Positions 45,843 to 55,026 of a DNA stretch of 64,000 nucleotides are shown piece by piece. The notes beneath the pieces were generated by a model that ran no database searches, was not told where the DNA came from, and saw nothing but the letters and a program-made list of their open reading frames with translations. The DNA comes from CBDFNC01 sp965249895. Lineage in GTDB: Bacteria > Pseudomonadota > Gammaproteobacteria > Enterobacterales > CBDFNC01. Position 1 is the first letter of the stretch; every line of letters starts with the position of its first letter. The stretch is from assembly GCA_965249895.1 (NCBI GenBank), contig CBDFNC010000004.1, positions 496,001 through 560,000 on the forward strand, written 5' to 3'. The position numbers and the translations under genes were made by a program.

Positions 45843-46756
45843 TTATTTACTAAAATAGCTAAGGTCGCCAGTTATAACACCGATACCGTGCTCAGTTAAC
45901 TCATACTCTTTTTTGAATGCTGAGTGCTTAGTCCAAAGATAGACTTTGGTACCCTTGCTATGCATTCTACTCGCAAGTTTATCTGGCCACCCCCACAAAT
46001 AGTGTGCTTTGGAAGGAGGAATAAACATGGCGGTATTTTACAAGATTCGGGAAAAAAACGACTCCAACCATACAGCATATAGTCGATGAAACAGGACTTA
46101 GTTGACTCAACACTCACTGCCACTTGATTGGGGTTTAATGCCTTGAATTGTTCCGCTGCAATTTTTGATGAAATAAAGACAACATCATTTCTGTTTTTCA
46201 AGGGCAACGTTTTTAGGTACTCATTAAGAATTTCAACAGAATTATCATCCGCTGTTTTTAAATTTAACCAGTATATTTTTTCAGGATAAGTTTTAATGAT
46301 ATCTCTAACTGACATTACCTTAATGCCCTTGCCTCTCCATGGGTAGCTATTATCTTTATCAAAGGTATATCCGTACCCTGCATCTAATGACCGAAGCTTG
46401 TCCATTGTATAACTTGAGGTTTTCCCACTTCCATTTGTTGCACATTCAAGCTTCCAGTCATGAAAGACTGCGAAATCATTGTCTTTGGTTTTGTGAATGT
46501 TTAGATGGATAATATTGAACTCTTTGGAAATGGCGTTACCAACACTTTCAATAGTATTTTCTATAAATTTATTTTCGCTGGGCAATAGGTTACTTGCAGC
46601 ACAGCTAAAATTATCCATAGAAGCGTAATCAAGTAGCTGACCACCACCGCGATACGCTACTAATTCACCTTGCTTAATAGATTGATTACTTCCTGGATCC
46701 TTAAGCAGAAAAAGCAATGTAATAATAAAAACCAAGGTAAGGGTCACTTTTTTCAT
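45843..46756 (-). pseudogene. Glycerophosphodiester phosphodiesterase-like protein, frameshifted near its C-terminus
   Basis: The gene starts with a short signal peptide or anchor (MKKVTLTLVFIITLLFLL) followed by a GDPD/PLC-like TIM-barrel sequence (VAYRGGGQ, ENTIESV, VFHDWKLEC). The frame runs to about ESCK and then drifts into unrelated residues until 45896. A second minus-strand frame from 46028 to 45843 supplies the expected ending (IPPSKAHYLWGWPDKLASRM, then VYLWTKHS and ITGDLSYFSK). Restoring one base in the TTTT run at 46036-46039 joins the two. It is either a recent pseudogene or a sequencing slip. The first His of the family motif is Tyr in YRGGG, so activity is doubtful even if repaired. 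Confidence 0.8.
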
Positions 46757-46934
46757 TATTTCTCCTTAATTTAAAACTAGAGCTCACGGGGGAAGCGCTT
46801 CTCTCAACTAACGCCGCCCACATTCGCCCCCCATTTACAGCGTCGAGTGATTGGCAATGTTAGGGCATCACCCTCAAAGGTGAAATTTAAAAAATCGGGA
46901 TTACTCGCCCTAAGAGCTTTGAAGGTTGCTCACC

Positions 46935-47072
46935 TAAGTGAGTGAGTATAAGTTTTTCGATATTGTATATGTATTTTAACCATTGCAAATATACTGATTC
47001 GCCTAGTACTGCATGACCTGTCTAGATTGGTAGGTTGATTTAAGCCTTGGTGAACTTTTACTTATGCACTTA
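46935..47072. repeat. 138-bp MITE-like repeat, copy 2
   Basis: Nearly identical to copy 1 (42939-43076) and in the same orientation. It is separated by only three bases from copy 3. Confidence 0.88.
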
Positions 47073-47075
47073 TCT

Positions 47076-47213
47076 TAAGTAGGTGAGTATAAGATTCTCG
47101 ATATTATGTATACATTTTAACCATTGTAAATATACCGATCCGCCTATTGCTGAACGGGCTGCCTAGATTTGTAGGTTGATTTAAGACTTGATGAACTTTT
47201 GCTTAGGAACTTA
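47076..47213. repeat. 138-bp MITE-like repeat, copy 3 (more diverged)
   Basis: It has the same length and the same order of blocks (ATTTTAACCATTG, GTAGGTTGATTTAAG) as copies 1 and 2 but carries more substitutions. It abuts the broken ECF sigma gene. Confidence 0.85.
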
Positions 47214-47214
47214 G

Positions 47215-47600
47215 ATACACCCAAGTACTTTTAAAAAGGTTGCAGTCGCGACTTCGCCCCTGAAAGCGAAATACTTTCTTTTCCACTATCTCTTTTTGGG
47301 TCTTCCCTTCGATTTCGGAGAGCCGCACCACATGGCGGTATTTTCTGGTAACTGCTGAATCATCGGGTCAAGACACGACGATAATTCCCTCCTGTTATTT
47401 TCTTTCCTACTTGCTTGCGGGTGTGCGAGCCACTCGGGCAGTTTTTCCATTAGCCTATGGTAACGATAGACATCAACAATGGCATTTCTTGTTATTTGAT
47501 AGAGCCAGCTTTCAAACTTGATCCTGTTTTCAAGGGTTTCGATCTGAGAACCCCTTAGCATTAACGATATTAAAAGAAACGATGGCGGCTCTGTCGTCAT
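47215..47600 (-). pseudogene. Broken ECF sigma factor (SigZ-like)
   Basis: The 47286-47600 frame encodes sigma region 2 (KFESWLYQITRNAIVDVYR) followed by LPEWL and CLDPMIQQLPEN. Near 47330 the frame is lost, but a neighbouring frame continues with VVRLSEIEGKTQKEIVEK, the expected sigma region 4 start. The sequence then degrades and meets the MITE at 47213. The start is also missing. It is an inactivated regulator; the former target is unknown. Confidence 0.8.
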
Positions 47601-47667
47601 TCAACATGTCACCAGGTACTTAACGCCAATACGCGTCCAATACGCTGGGCGTTGCTGCCTTTGCTTG

Positions 47668-47894
47668 TTAATGCTCATTACTAGCTTCCCTTCCAAGCTT
47701 GTGACCTTGACGGAAAGCCACTTCCAGTTGCAGCGCATATTCTAAAACCCAACGGTGAATGGTGGTCTGAACGACTTGATGAACTCCGCACTCTATCAAT
47801 AACTCCTCAATATCCCGGTAGCTGAGTTTGTACGCGACATACCAACGGACTGTCATCGGGATGGTAACTGCTTTTTGGCAAAGTAAAGTGCCAT
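47668..47894 (-). pseudogene. IS6-family transposase N-terminal remnant
   Basis: The minus strand reads MTVRWYVAYKLSYRDIEELL, then a TTIHRWVLEYALQLE segment, the N-terminal HTH of IS6/IS26-type transposases. The first codons (MALYFAKKQLPS) sit in another frame starting at 47894. The DDE core is absent. A related remnant lies at 63600-63726. Confidence 0.82.
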
Positions 47895-48123
47895 AATTGT
47901 CTCTTTGGTCGGGTGCTATTTCAGCCGGAGTTTATCTGGAGTTCATGGATAGGTCCGTTAAAAATGAACTTCTATTTCATCGAGTCGATCTACAAGTCGG
48001 GCAGCAATTCCCAGCAAGTTGAAGTTATCAACAAAATCAGGTACATATATTTCATCTCCATGAAAATTGAAATTAACATTGTCAGTTAGTAATTGTTTTA
48101 AAAAGCAGCGCCGTCTCAGGGCC

Positions 48124-49455
48124 ATGCTACCCAGTCCTGAAGAGCTGAAACTACGCAAGCAGCTCTCAGCTCCCGGTCTGCTCAACATCGTCAGGGCAGA
48201 ATTTCACCACGTATCTGAGTTCAGAAAGCGTCAACCTACCTATTCAATGACTGATTGTCTGATGAGCGAACTGGCAGAACTATTTTCCTTCAAATCACCT
48301 TCTCTGCTTAAGTTTGAAGAACTGCTCAGTGAGGAGACGGTTCGGGCAAACTTGACATCCCTCTACGGCGTTAAGAAAGCACCCTGTGACAGTCAGCTAC
48401 GGGAAGTGCTGGATCCGGTATCACCCATTGAACTACGTCCGGCGTTTGTCAAAATACATGCGCTTTTACAACGTCAGAACATGATGGAAGCGTTCGAATT
48501 TTTGGATGGCCAGTTGTTGTCCATTGACGGCACTGGGTTGTATTCCTCAGGCAAAGTCAGCTGTCCGGAATGCTGTGTCAAAGGCAAAGGCGACAAGAAA
48601 AAATACTACCACCAGGCGCTGGGCGCGGTGATAGTTCACCCGGACAAAAAGCAGGTGCTGCCGCTGTTTCCCGAAGCCATCACTCGGCAGGACGGAGATA
48701 CCAAGAATGACTGTGAACGAAACGCCTCAAAGCGTCTGCTGACTTCCATCAGGGAGTACTTTCCCAAGCGCAAATTCATCGTACTGGAAGATGGTCTTGC
48801 CAGCAACGCCCCGCATATTAACTTATTGAAAGAACTGAACTATAGCTTCATTCTTGGCGCTAAAGAAGGTGATCATAAGGCCTTATTTAGCCATGTCCAA
48901 ACCTTGCTTATGGCAGGCGAAACCGAAGAGTTTGAAGCTACCGGAGCGGACGGTCTGATCCGAGGATACCGCTATGTTAATGAGGTGCCGCTAAACGCGA
49001 GCCATCCGGAATTGCTGGTGAACTACCTGGAGCACTGGGAGATCAAGCCGGACGGTAAAGAAACCATTTTTAGCTGGGTCACCGACCTTCCGCTAAGCAA
49101 AGACACTGTCCCGGATATCGCAAGAGGAGGTCGGTCCCGCTGGAAAATTGAGAACGAAACCTTTAATACACTGAAAAACCAAGATTACAACTTTGAGCAC
49201 AACTACGGCCATGGCAAGCACCATCTGTCGATCGTATTCGCCAATCTGATGATGCTGGCCTTTCTTATCGATCAGGTTCAGGAATACTGCTGCCCTCTAT
49301 TCAAGCTGGCGAGAGAGCAATACAACGCCAGAACCAGTCTGTGGCACAAAATGAAAAGCCTGTTTGCGGTGGCGCATTTAAAAGACTGGGAAACACTGTG
49401 GAAGCTGATCATATACGGTCATCACTTGGAAGAACTGACCATCAATAGTCCATAG
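48124..49455 (+). CDS. DDE transposase (IS4-superfamily-like)
   Basis: A 443-residue protein when started at the ATG of MLPSPEELKL (48124); the frame extends upstream to a TTG at 48067. It has a DGT motif in LLSIDGTGLYSS, an Asp in FIVLEDGLASNA, and a C-terminal RSRWKIENETFN with the W-K-x-E pattern of IS4-type transposases, then YNFEHNYGHG. It appears intact and complete in frame. The terminal inverted repeats were not identified. I do not name a subgroup. Confidence 0.85.
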   Translation: MLPSPEELKLRKQLSAPGLLNIVRAEFHHVSEFRKRQPTYSMTDCLMSELAELFSFKSPSLLKFEELLSEETVRANLTSLYGVKKAPCDSQLREVLDPVSPIELRPAFVKIHALLQRQNMMEAFEFLDGQLLSIDGTGLYSSGKVSCPECCVKGKGDKKKYYHQALGAVIVHPDKKQVLPLFPEAITRQDGDTKNDCERNASKRLLTSIREYFPKRKFIVLEDGLASNAPHINLLKELNYSFILGAKEGDHKALFSHVQTLLMAGETEEFEATGADGLIRGYRYVNEVPLNASHPELLVNYLEHWEIKPDGKETIFSWVTDLPLSKDTVPDIARGGRSRWKIENETFNTLKNQDYNFEHNYGHGKHHLSIVFANLMMLAFLIDQVQEYCCPLFKLAREQYNARTSLWHKMKSLFAVAHLKDWETLWKLIIYGHHLEELTINSP

Positions 49456-49729
49456 AAAGCCTGTGCTTGAAGTGATCTTGGTTTGGAATGTAGACAGAAA
49501 ATTAGGCCGTTGTGATCAGTGATGTTTTAACTGAGGATCTTGCTCGTCCGCAAGAAATTAATAGCCGCTTGACAGGGTTACGTTACGTGGCTGCCGCTTT
49601 GTCGGGAACTGCTGACAAACTCTGATTTCTGGATATTGCCCCTTATAACGTACTCTCCCCAAAAAAGGGTGGTTGAACATTAAAAGCGGACTACGGTCTA
49701 CCTTGTAAGCAATCTATTGTGAGGTTTCG

Positions 49730-50116
49730 GTGATATACCGCTTTCTGGCTGATGCAGTAGTAACAGCGCACCTTTTGTTTATCATTTTCGCTTTATTTGG
49801 AGGCTTGTTACTGCTTTGGCGTATCTGGGCTATTTTCTTACATTTACCAACGGCTGTCTGGGCGTGTTTAGTCGAGTTTAATGGCTGGATTTGCCCACTG
49901 ACACCGATGGAAAACTGGCTCAGGTTTAAGTCCGGTGAACAAGGGTATGGGCATAGTTTTGTAGAGCAATACTTAATCCCCATTATCTATCCGTCAGGAT
50001 TAACACCCAGTATTCAAGTCGTACTAGGAACAATAGCCTTACTAGTTAACCTCGTAGTCTATTGGTATGTGTTTTGGCAACTCAGAAGGAAACGTAAAAA
50101 TCGTTTTAATGAATAA
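49730..50116 (+). CDS. DUF2784 family inner-membrane protein
   Basis: A 128-residue hydrophobic protein with about three to four membrane segments and the family's WICPLTPMENWLR motif in the middle. The start is GTG at 49730 with GAGG upstream. The function of the family is unknown. It converges on the amidotransferase operon and shares a terminator with it. Confidence 0.85.
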   Translation: MIYRFLADAVVTAHLLFIIFALFGGLLLLWRIWAIFLHLPTAVWACLVEFNGWICPLTPMENWLRFKSGEQGYGHSFVEQYLIPIIYPSGLTPSIQVVLGTIALLVNLVVYWYVFWQLRRKRKNRFNE

Positions 50117-50150
50117 ATCGCTGAGCCATCCTTCTAAGGCTCAGCGATTT
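50115..50150. terminator. Bidirectional terminator between convergent genes
   Basis: A perfect 13-bp stem (AAATCGCTGAGCC / GGCTCAGCGATTT) with a 10-base loop, T-rich on both outer sides. The left arm begins at the DUF2784 stop codon, and the hairpin lies 23 bp beyond the end of the minus-strand amidotransferase. Confidence 0.88.
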
Positions 50151-50172
50151 TAAGACACAGTGTTTATTACCC

Positions 50173-50877
50173 CTAATCTGACGCTAAAAACTGAATAAGC
50201 CAGCGGGTAACTTTTTTATCGTCAACCGACCTTTCTAACGACTCAATTCCTTGCTCGATACGTGGCATAGGGATCCTGTGTTTGCGTGCCAGCATCAAAT
50301 CGTGAGAGTAAGCCTTACTGAACTCAGGGTGACCCTGGATCCCCAAGAAGTGGTTATTCACCTGCATCATATAGTTTGGGCAAAAATCATTGCCCGCGAT
50401 AATAGTCGCACCTTTTGGTAACCGTACTACTTGATCTTGATGGCTGACAATTAAAGACATGGTCGGCTCGGCATCGTGCATCCAGGACCTATCCAACCTT
50501 ATCTCGTTGGTGGCAACTCCTATTCCCCACCCTTTGGAAGTTTTGACGACTTCCCCTCCCAGCGCCTTGGCGATTAACTGGTGTCCGAAACAGATACCAA
50601 CCAACTTCTTGTTGGCTACATATAGCTCCCGGACATATTCTTCCAGTACTCGGATCCATTGGTAATCATCATTGACCCCAAACCGGCTGCCCGTCGTGAT
50701 ATAGGCATCACATTCATCCACATGTTCGGGGTAGATGCCATCAATCACTTTGTAAATAACGACTTCCAAGCTGTCATCCAATGAGGTTAACAGCGACTCG
50801 AACATTTGCGGATAGTTACCATGAATAACCTGCAACTCATCGGTGACATCGTCGCATTGCAATACGCCTAATTTCAT
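50173..50877 (-). CDS. Class I glutamine-amidotransferase-like hydrolase
   Basis: A 234-residue GATase1 protein of the GMP-synthase/PuuD-like branch. The nucleophile Cys is in CFGHQLIAKALGGE and the His-Glu pair in GIQGHPEFSKAY. It is the last gene of the operon, 40 bp after the alcohol dehydrogenase. In this context it most likely cleaves a gamma-glutamyl amide (for example gamma-glutamylglycine) rather than donating ammonia to a synthase. This role is inferred from neighbours. Confidence 0.9.
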   Translation of the reverse strand: MKLGVLQCDDVTDELQVIHGNYPQMFESLLTSLDDSLEVVIYKVIDGIYPEHVDECDAYITTGSRFGVNDDYQWIRVLEEYVRELYVANKKLVGICFGHQLIAKALGGEVVKTSKGWGIGVATNEIRLDRSWMHDAEPTMSLIVSHQDQVVRLPKGATIIAGNDFCPNYMMQVNNHFLGIQGHPEFSKAYSHDLMLARKHRIPMPRIEQGIESLERSVDDKKVTRWLIQFLASD

Positions 50878-50917
50878 TCACCCCTCCCATGTACGAATAA
50901 TAAAAAGTAATTTGCCA

Positions 50918-52081
50918 CTAGCCTAGCTGTCCAACCACAGCGTAACGGAATATTTGAGCATATTGAGAACTACTCAGCGCTACCGGATTTCCACCAGCGG
51001 ACGGGTCCTTCTCGGACATTTCACCGACTAAGGATGCGTCGTGATCTGAAATGTCAATTTCAGCTAATGTATGGGGGATACCTAGCTCACTTCTTAACTC
51101 CAATATCCAGTTTAAGAAGCTGTCAAAACCTGGCTCCGGCAGATCTAGGTAGCGTGCTAAACGTGTTATCGGCTCTTCGATAACCTCCCGATTGGCGACC
51201 AAAATATACGGCATCAAGATAGCGTTTAATAAACCGTGATGCTTGTCGTAGAGGGCTCCAAGGCTGTGAGCAATAGCGTGCATTCCGCCCAGCCCACGCT
51301 GAAATGACGTTGCCCCCATACTGGACGCTACCAGCATTTGGGTCCGGGCTTCCAAATCCTGGCCGTTTTCCACGGCTTTAGGTAAATACACCTTGATAAG
51401 ACGGATACCTTCAAGGGCTATCCCCTCTGCCATTGGATGGTAGAAAGGCGCGCAGTATGCTTCCAGGTTATGGGATAAGGCATCCATCCCGGTCGCTGCA
51501 GTAATATGTGCGGGTAACCCAATCGTTACATTTGGGTCAAGCAACACTTTTACAGGCAACATTTTCGGATGAAAAATGATTCTCTTAACATGCCGCGCTG
51601 CATCTGTGATTACCGACGCCCTACCCACTTCAGAGCCAGTACCTGCAGTTGTTGGTATCGCAACTACAGGAGCGACCTTATCGGCATCTACGCGGGTCCA
51701 ATTATCGCCGACATCCTCGAAATCCCAGAGTGGCAAGGTTTGTCCCGCCATCAGCGCGATGGCTTTGGCTGCATCCAGGCTGGAGCCACCACCAAAGGCA
51801 ATCACACCATCAAAGCCACCTTGACGATATACCTTTACCCCATCATCCACGTTTTCCCCGGTGGGGTTGCCCTGAATTTGGCTGAAAACTTCACAAGCCA
51901 ATCCAGCATCTCGACAACGCGTCACTGCATTACCCACCATAGGTAAATCAGCCAGCCCCGGGTCGGTAACCAACAGTGGTTTTTTAAAACCAAATTCCTG
52001 ACAAACATCCGCCAATTGGTCGACACAACCTTCACCCACAGTGATTGCCGTTGGGTAATTCCAACTCCCGTTTAAATTCAT
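50918..52081 (-). CDS. Iron-containing alcohol dehydrogenase
   Basis: A 387-residue group III (Fe-ADH) enzyme. I use the ATG at 52081 because it has a strong AAGGAG site seven bases upstream; the frame extends to 52216 but that part overlaps the aldehyde dehydrogenase. NAD-binding GGGSSLDAAKA and metal-binding segments DALSHNLEAYCAPFYHP and HAIAHSLGALYDKHHG are present. In the operon it would oxidise the hydroxyl of gamma-glutamylethanolamide to the aldehyde. It starts 10 bp after the aldehyde dehydrogenase stop. Confidence 0.92.
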   Translation of the reverse strand: MNLNGSWNYPTAITVGEGCVDQLADVCQEFGFKKPLLVTDPGLADLPMVGNAVTRCRDAGLACEVFSQIQGNPTGENVDDGVKVYRQGGFDGVIAFGGGSSLDAAKAIALMAGQTLPLWDFEDVGDNWTRVDADKVAPVVAIPTTAGTGSEVGRASVITDAARHVKRIIFHPKMLPVKVLLDPNVTIGLPAHITAATGMDALSHNLEAYCAPFYHPMAEGIALEGIRLIKVYLPKAVENGQDLEARTQMLVASSMGATSFQRGLGGMHAIAHSLGALYDKHHGLLNAILMPYILVANREVIEEPITRLARYLDLPEPGFDSFLNWILELRSELGIPHTLAEIDISDHDASLVGEMSEKDPSAGGNPVALSSSQYAQIFRYAVVGQLG

Positions 52082-52091
52082 GGACGACTCC

Positions 52092-53480
52092 TTAAGGGTG
52101 CTTAATATGAAAAGACTTGGGGCGCGTGAGAGAATCAAAGCCCAACTGAGATAAGGTGCAACCCCTTCCTGAATTCTTAACGCCGCTCCAGGCCAGAGAC
52201 GGGTCGAGATAATCACAACGATTTAAGAAAAACGTACCGGTTTCGAGCTCTTCACCCAGGCTAACGCCTTTTTCCATATCACGGGTAAAAATACTGGCGG
52301 TAAGGCCAAATTCGCTGTCATTCATCAGCGTGATGGCTTGTTCATCACTGACCACTTTTTGAATACCAACCACGGGCCCAAACGACTCTTCGGTCATCAC
52401 CCGCATGTTATGACTCACTTCAGTCAACACCTGAGGCGCCAAGTACGGAGTACCAGGCTGGCTAAGTGGAAACAAGCTTTCATCAATATGGGCAACAGCC
52501 CCTTGAGAAATAGCCTCTGTAATCTGTCCACGTACAAAATCCGCGGCGCCTGTACGAACGACCGGACCCAGGGTCGTCTCGGGATCGTCAGAGCGGCCTA
52601 GTTTATATTGCTTAACAAGCTTCACGGCTTCTGCTAGAAACTCATCAAATACACTTTCATGCACATAGATGCGCTCGATACCACAACATGATTGACCGGA
52701 ATTAAAGAACGCGCCGTCGATAGTTGTCTCTACCGCGTGACTGATGTCAGCATCCTCACGTATATAAGCAGGATCTTTTCCACCCAGCTCGAGGCCAACG
52801 CCGATAAACCGGCCAGCGGCAGTTTTTTCCACCATTTCACCGCCCGCTACCGAGCCGGTAAACGCTACGTAATTCACCCGTTCGGATTTGATCACAGCTT
52901 CCGTGTTTTCATGGCTCAAATGCAAATACTGGAATACGCCTTCGGGCAAACCGGCGTTTTTAAAAGCCGTAAACAAGCGTTCAGCACATAAGGGGGTTTG
53001 TGCTGAATGTTTAAGGACAACCGTGTTACCGGCTAAAATTGCTGGGATCACCGCATTAATTGAGGTTAAGTATGGATAATTCCAGGGCGCGATAACGAAC
53101 GCTACACCCAAGGGCTGTCGTTTTATGTAACGAGTGAACCCGGAAACTTCTTCTATCTCGATAGGTTTTAACGCCTCTTCACTGGCGCTAATCATATACC
53201 GCGCCCGCTCTGCCAAGCCCCCTACCTCACCTGCCGCGTAGCGAATGGGTCGACCCATCATCCAGCACAACTCTTGCGCTATCTCATCTTTATTTGCTTC
53301 AAATAGCTCAATGGCTTTGCTGCACAATGCTTTGCGCTCAGATAATGCCGTGTTTGCCCAGCTTTTTTGTACGCTTTTTGCTTTATCCAATACGGCTTGT
53401 ATCTGAGCTTCACTAGCCAAATCCCGGCTCACATAGACACTGTTATCAATGGGCGAAATGGTATTTTGTACTTCCGTCAT
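52092..53480 (-). CDS. NAD(P)-dependent aldehyde dehydrogenase
   Basis: A 462-residue ALDH-superfamily protein. The ATG at 53480 is preceded by GGAG and AGGA sites; the frame is open to 53531 but that part has no family sequence. The catalytic Glu is in GLELGGKDP and the catalytic Cys in NSGQSCCGIER. It would oxidise a gamma-glutamyl-aminoaldehyde to the acid. The next gene (alcohol dehydrogenase) starts 10 bp downstream, and the ligase gene lies 97 bp upstream. Confidence 0.93.
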   Translation of the reverse strand: MTEVQNTISPIDNSVYVSRDLASEAQIQAVLDKAKSVQKSWANTALSERKALCSKAIELFEANKDEIAQELCWMMGRPIRYAAGEVGGLAERARYMISASEEALKPIEIEEVSGFTRYIKRQPLGVAFVIAPWNYPYLTSINAVIPAILAGNTVVLKHSAQTPLCAERLFTAFKNAGLPEGVFQYLHLSHENTEAVIKSERVNYVAFTGSVAGGEMVEKTAAGRFIGVGLELGGKDPAYIREDADISHAVETTIDGAFFNSGQSCCGIERIYVHESVFDEFLAEAVKLVKQYKLGRSDDPETTLGPVVRTGAADFVRGQITEAISQGAVAHIDESLFPLSQPGTPYLAPQVLTEVSHNMRVMTEESFGPVVGIQKVVSDEQAITLMNDSEFGLTASIFTRDMEKGVSLGEELETGTFFLNRCDYLDPSLAWSGVKNSGRGCTLSQLGFDSLTRPKSFHIKHP

Positions 53481-53577
53481 TTCCTGCTTTCTCCTGGAGA
53501 AACTTGCTTGGCGCCTAAATCCCTGCGCCACTTAAGAATAAATAGTTACTTGGTTTTAGGTCGGTGCGTTTTAACAG

Positions 53578-54945
53578 CTAAATAATCTCGAAATATCTAT
53601 CCATTTCCCAATCTGTCACATGCTTTCTGAACTCGCGCTCTTCCCACTCGCGACTGGCGGCAAAGTGGTCGACAAACTCATCACCAAACATAGTTCGAGC
53701 CGCTTTTGACTGCTTAAAGCGCTGGGCCGCTTCCCAGAGTGTGCTGGGTAACGCCAGCTCGTTGTCATGGTCTTGCTCATAAGCATTACCCTTCACCTGA
53801 GCATGGGGTTCCCACTCTTGCATAATGCCGTAAAGCCCGGACGCCATTGCGGCGGCTAACGCCAGGTAAGGGTTTGCATCTGCCGCCCCAAGGCGATATT
53901 CAACTCGCTGGGAACTGGCTGAGCCAGGGATGACGCGCAGTGCTGTGGTTCTGTTTTCCACACCCCAGGTCGCATCCGTCGGCGCCCAAAATCCAGGGAT
54001 CATACGGGTATAACTGTTTATGGTAGGGGCTATCATGCAAAGAAACTCAGGCATCAGCCGCTGCTGACCAGCCAAAAAGTGGCGCTGAACTTTGCTCATA
54101 TTGTGTTCCTGGCTCGGATCAAAAAATGCCGAGGAACCGTCTTTGTTTTTCAGGGAAATATGGATATGCCCGCTTTGTCCTGGATAATCTATCGACCATT
54201 TGGCCATAAAGGTCGCCATCAAGCCGCGCTTTTGCGCCAGCACTTTCATATAGGTTTTAAATAAAGCCGCCTTATCCGCTGCCGCTTCTGCGCCATCCAC
54301 ACCGATGGCCGCTTCAATCACACCTGGCCCCGTTTCTGAATGGAGCCCTTCGATAGGAAAATCCATCGATTCACCCATTTCAAGTATTGCCTTGTACAAG
54401 TCTGAGTGGACCGAATTACGGATCATGGAATAACCAAACCAATCCGGGGTGATAGTTTCCAAATTACGAAAATTCTTTTCACGAGCAGATTGCGGCGTCT
54501 CGTTAAACAAGAAGAACTCATATTCCAACGCAGAAAAGGCATCGAATCCCAGTTTATCGGCATGCTTTAACACCTTTCTGAGTGTACCTCTGGGGCACAC
54601 CGCTTCCGCACTGTCAGTAAATTCCGCAATAAACAGCAACATGCCTTCTTCTTCGATAATTTCTCGGCAACTGTGAGGCAAGATCCGCACCGGCGCATCG
54701 GGATAACCCGTGTGCCATCCTGTATATTTGGCGTTGTCGTACAATTGATCTTTAGAGTCCCAGCCCAAGACCACATCACAAAAGGCAAAGCCTTTTTCAA
54801 GGGAAGCGAAAAACTTGGCCTTAGACATATATTTACCGCGCATGATGCCATCATTATCAAACAGCCCCACCTTGATGTGTGACAAACCACGCTCTTCCAC
54901 GATAGCCATCGCATCGGCTACTGATTTAACTTCTCTTGGGTCCAT
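53578..54945 (-). CDS. Glutamine-synthetase-like gamma-glutamyl-amine ligase
   Basis: A 455-residue type III glutamine-synthetase relative (PuuA/GlnT-like). It has the catalytic ALEYEFFLF segment (metal-binding Glu), the ATP-binding GHIHISL and the NRTTALRVIPG region. True GlnA features such as the adenylylation Tyr loop were not recognised. The enzyme would couple ATP hydrolysis to joining glutamate and an amine. The neighbouring ethanolamine-type permease suggests ethanolamine as the amine; polyamines are the main alternative. Confidence 0.92.
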   Translation of the reverse strand: MDPREVKSVADAMAIVEERGLSHIKVGLFDNDGIMRGKYMSKAKFFASLEKGFAFCDVVLGWDSKDQLYDNAKYTGWHTGYPDAPVRILPHSCREIIEEEGMLLFIAEFTDSAEAVCPRGTLRKVLKHADKLGFDAFSALEYEFFLFNETPQSAREKNFRNLETITPDWFGYSMIRNSVHSDLYKAILEMGESMDFPIEGLHSETGPGVIEAAIGVDGAEAAADKAALFKTYMKVLAQKRGLMATFMAKWSIDYPGQSGHIHISLKNKDGSSAFFDPSQEHNMSKVQRHFLAGQQRLMPEFLCMIAPTINSYTRMIPGFWAPTDATWGVENRTTALRVIPGSASSQRVEYRLGAADANPYLALAAAMASGLYGIMQEWEPHAQVKGNAYEQDHDNELALPSTLWEAAQRFKQSKAARTMFGDEFVDHFAASREWEEREFRKHVTDWEMDRYFEII

Positions 54946-55026
54946 AATCTACCTACTTATTTACGGCTCTTATTCCTGAGCCTTGTTAGTTTGGGGGCCA
55001 ATCGGCCCCATATATTTAATTAATGT

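Larger units (their letters stand above)
46757..47214. other. Intergenic region with two tandem MITE copies
   Basis: About 460 bp upstream of the phosphodiesterase-like gene; 46935-47213 is filled by the two 138-bp repeats. The first 180 bp show nothing recognisable. Confidence 0.6.

Noticed and set aside
46935..47213. CRISPR-like or tandem-repeat array
   Set aside because: Only two units of 138 bp with a three-base gap, and a third copy elsewhere with the same inverted ends; this fits a MITE, not a CRISPR array. No cas genes or 25-40-bp regular repeats were seen in the window.
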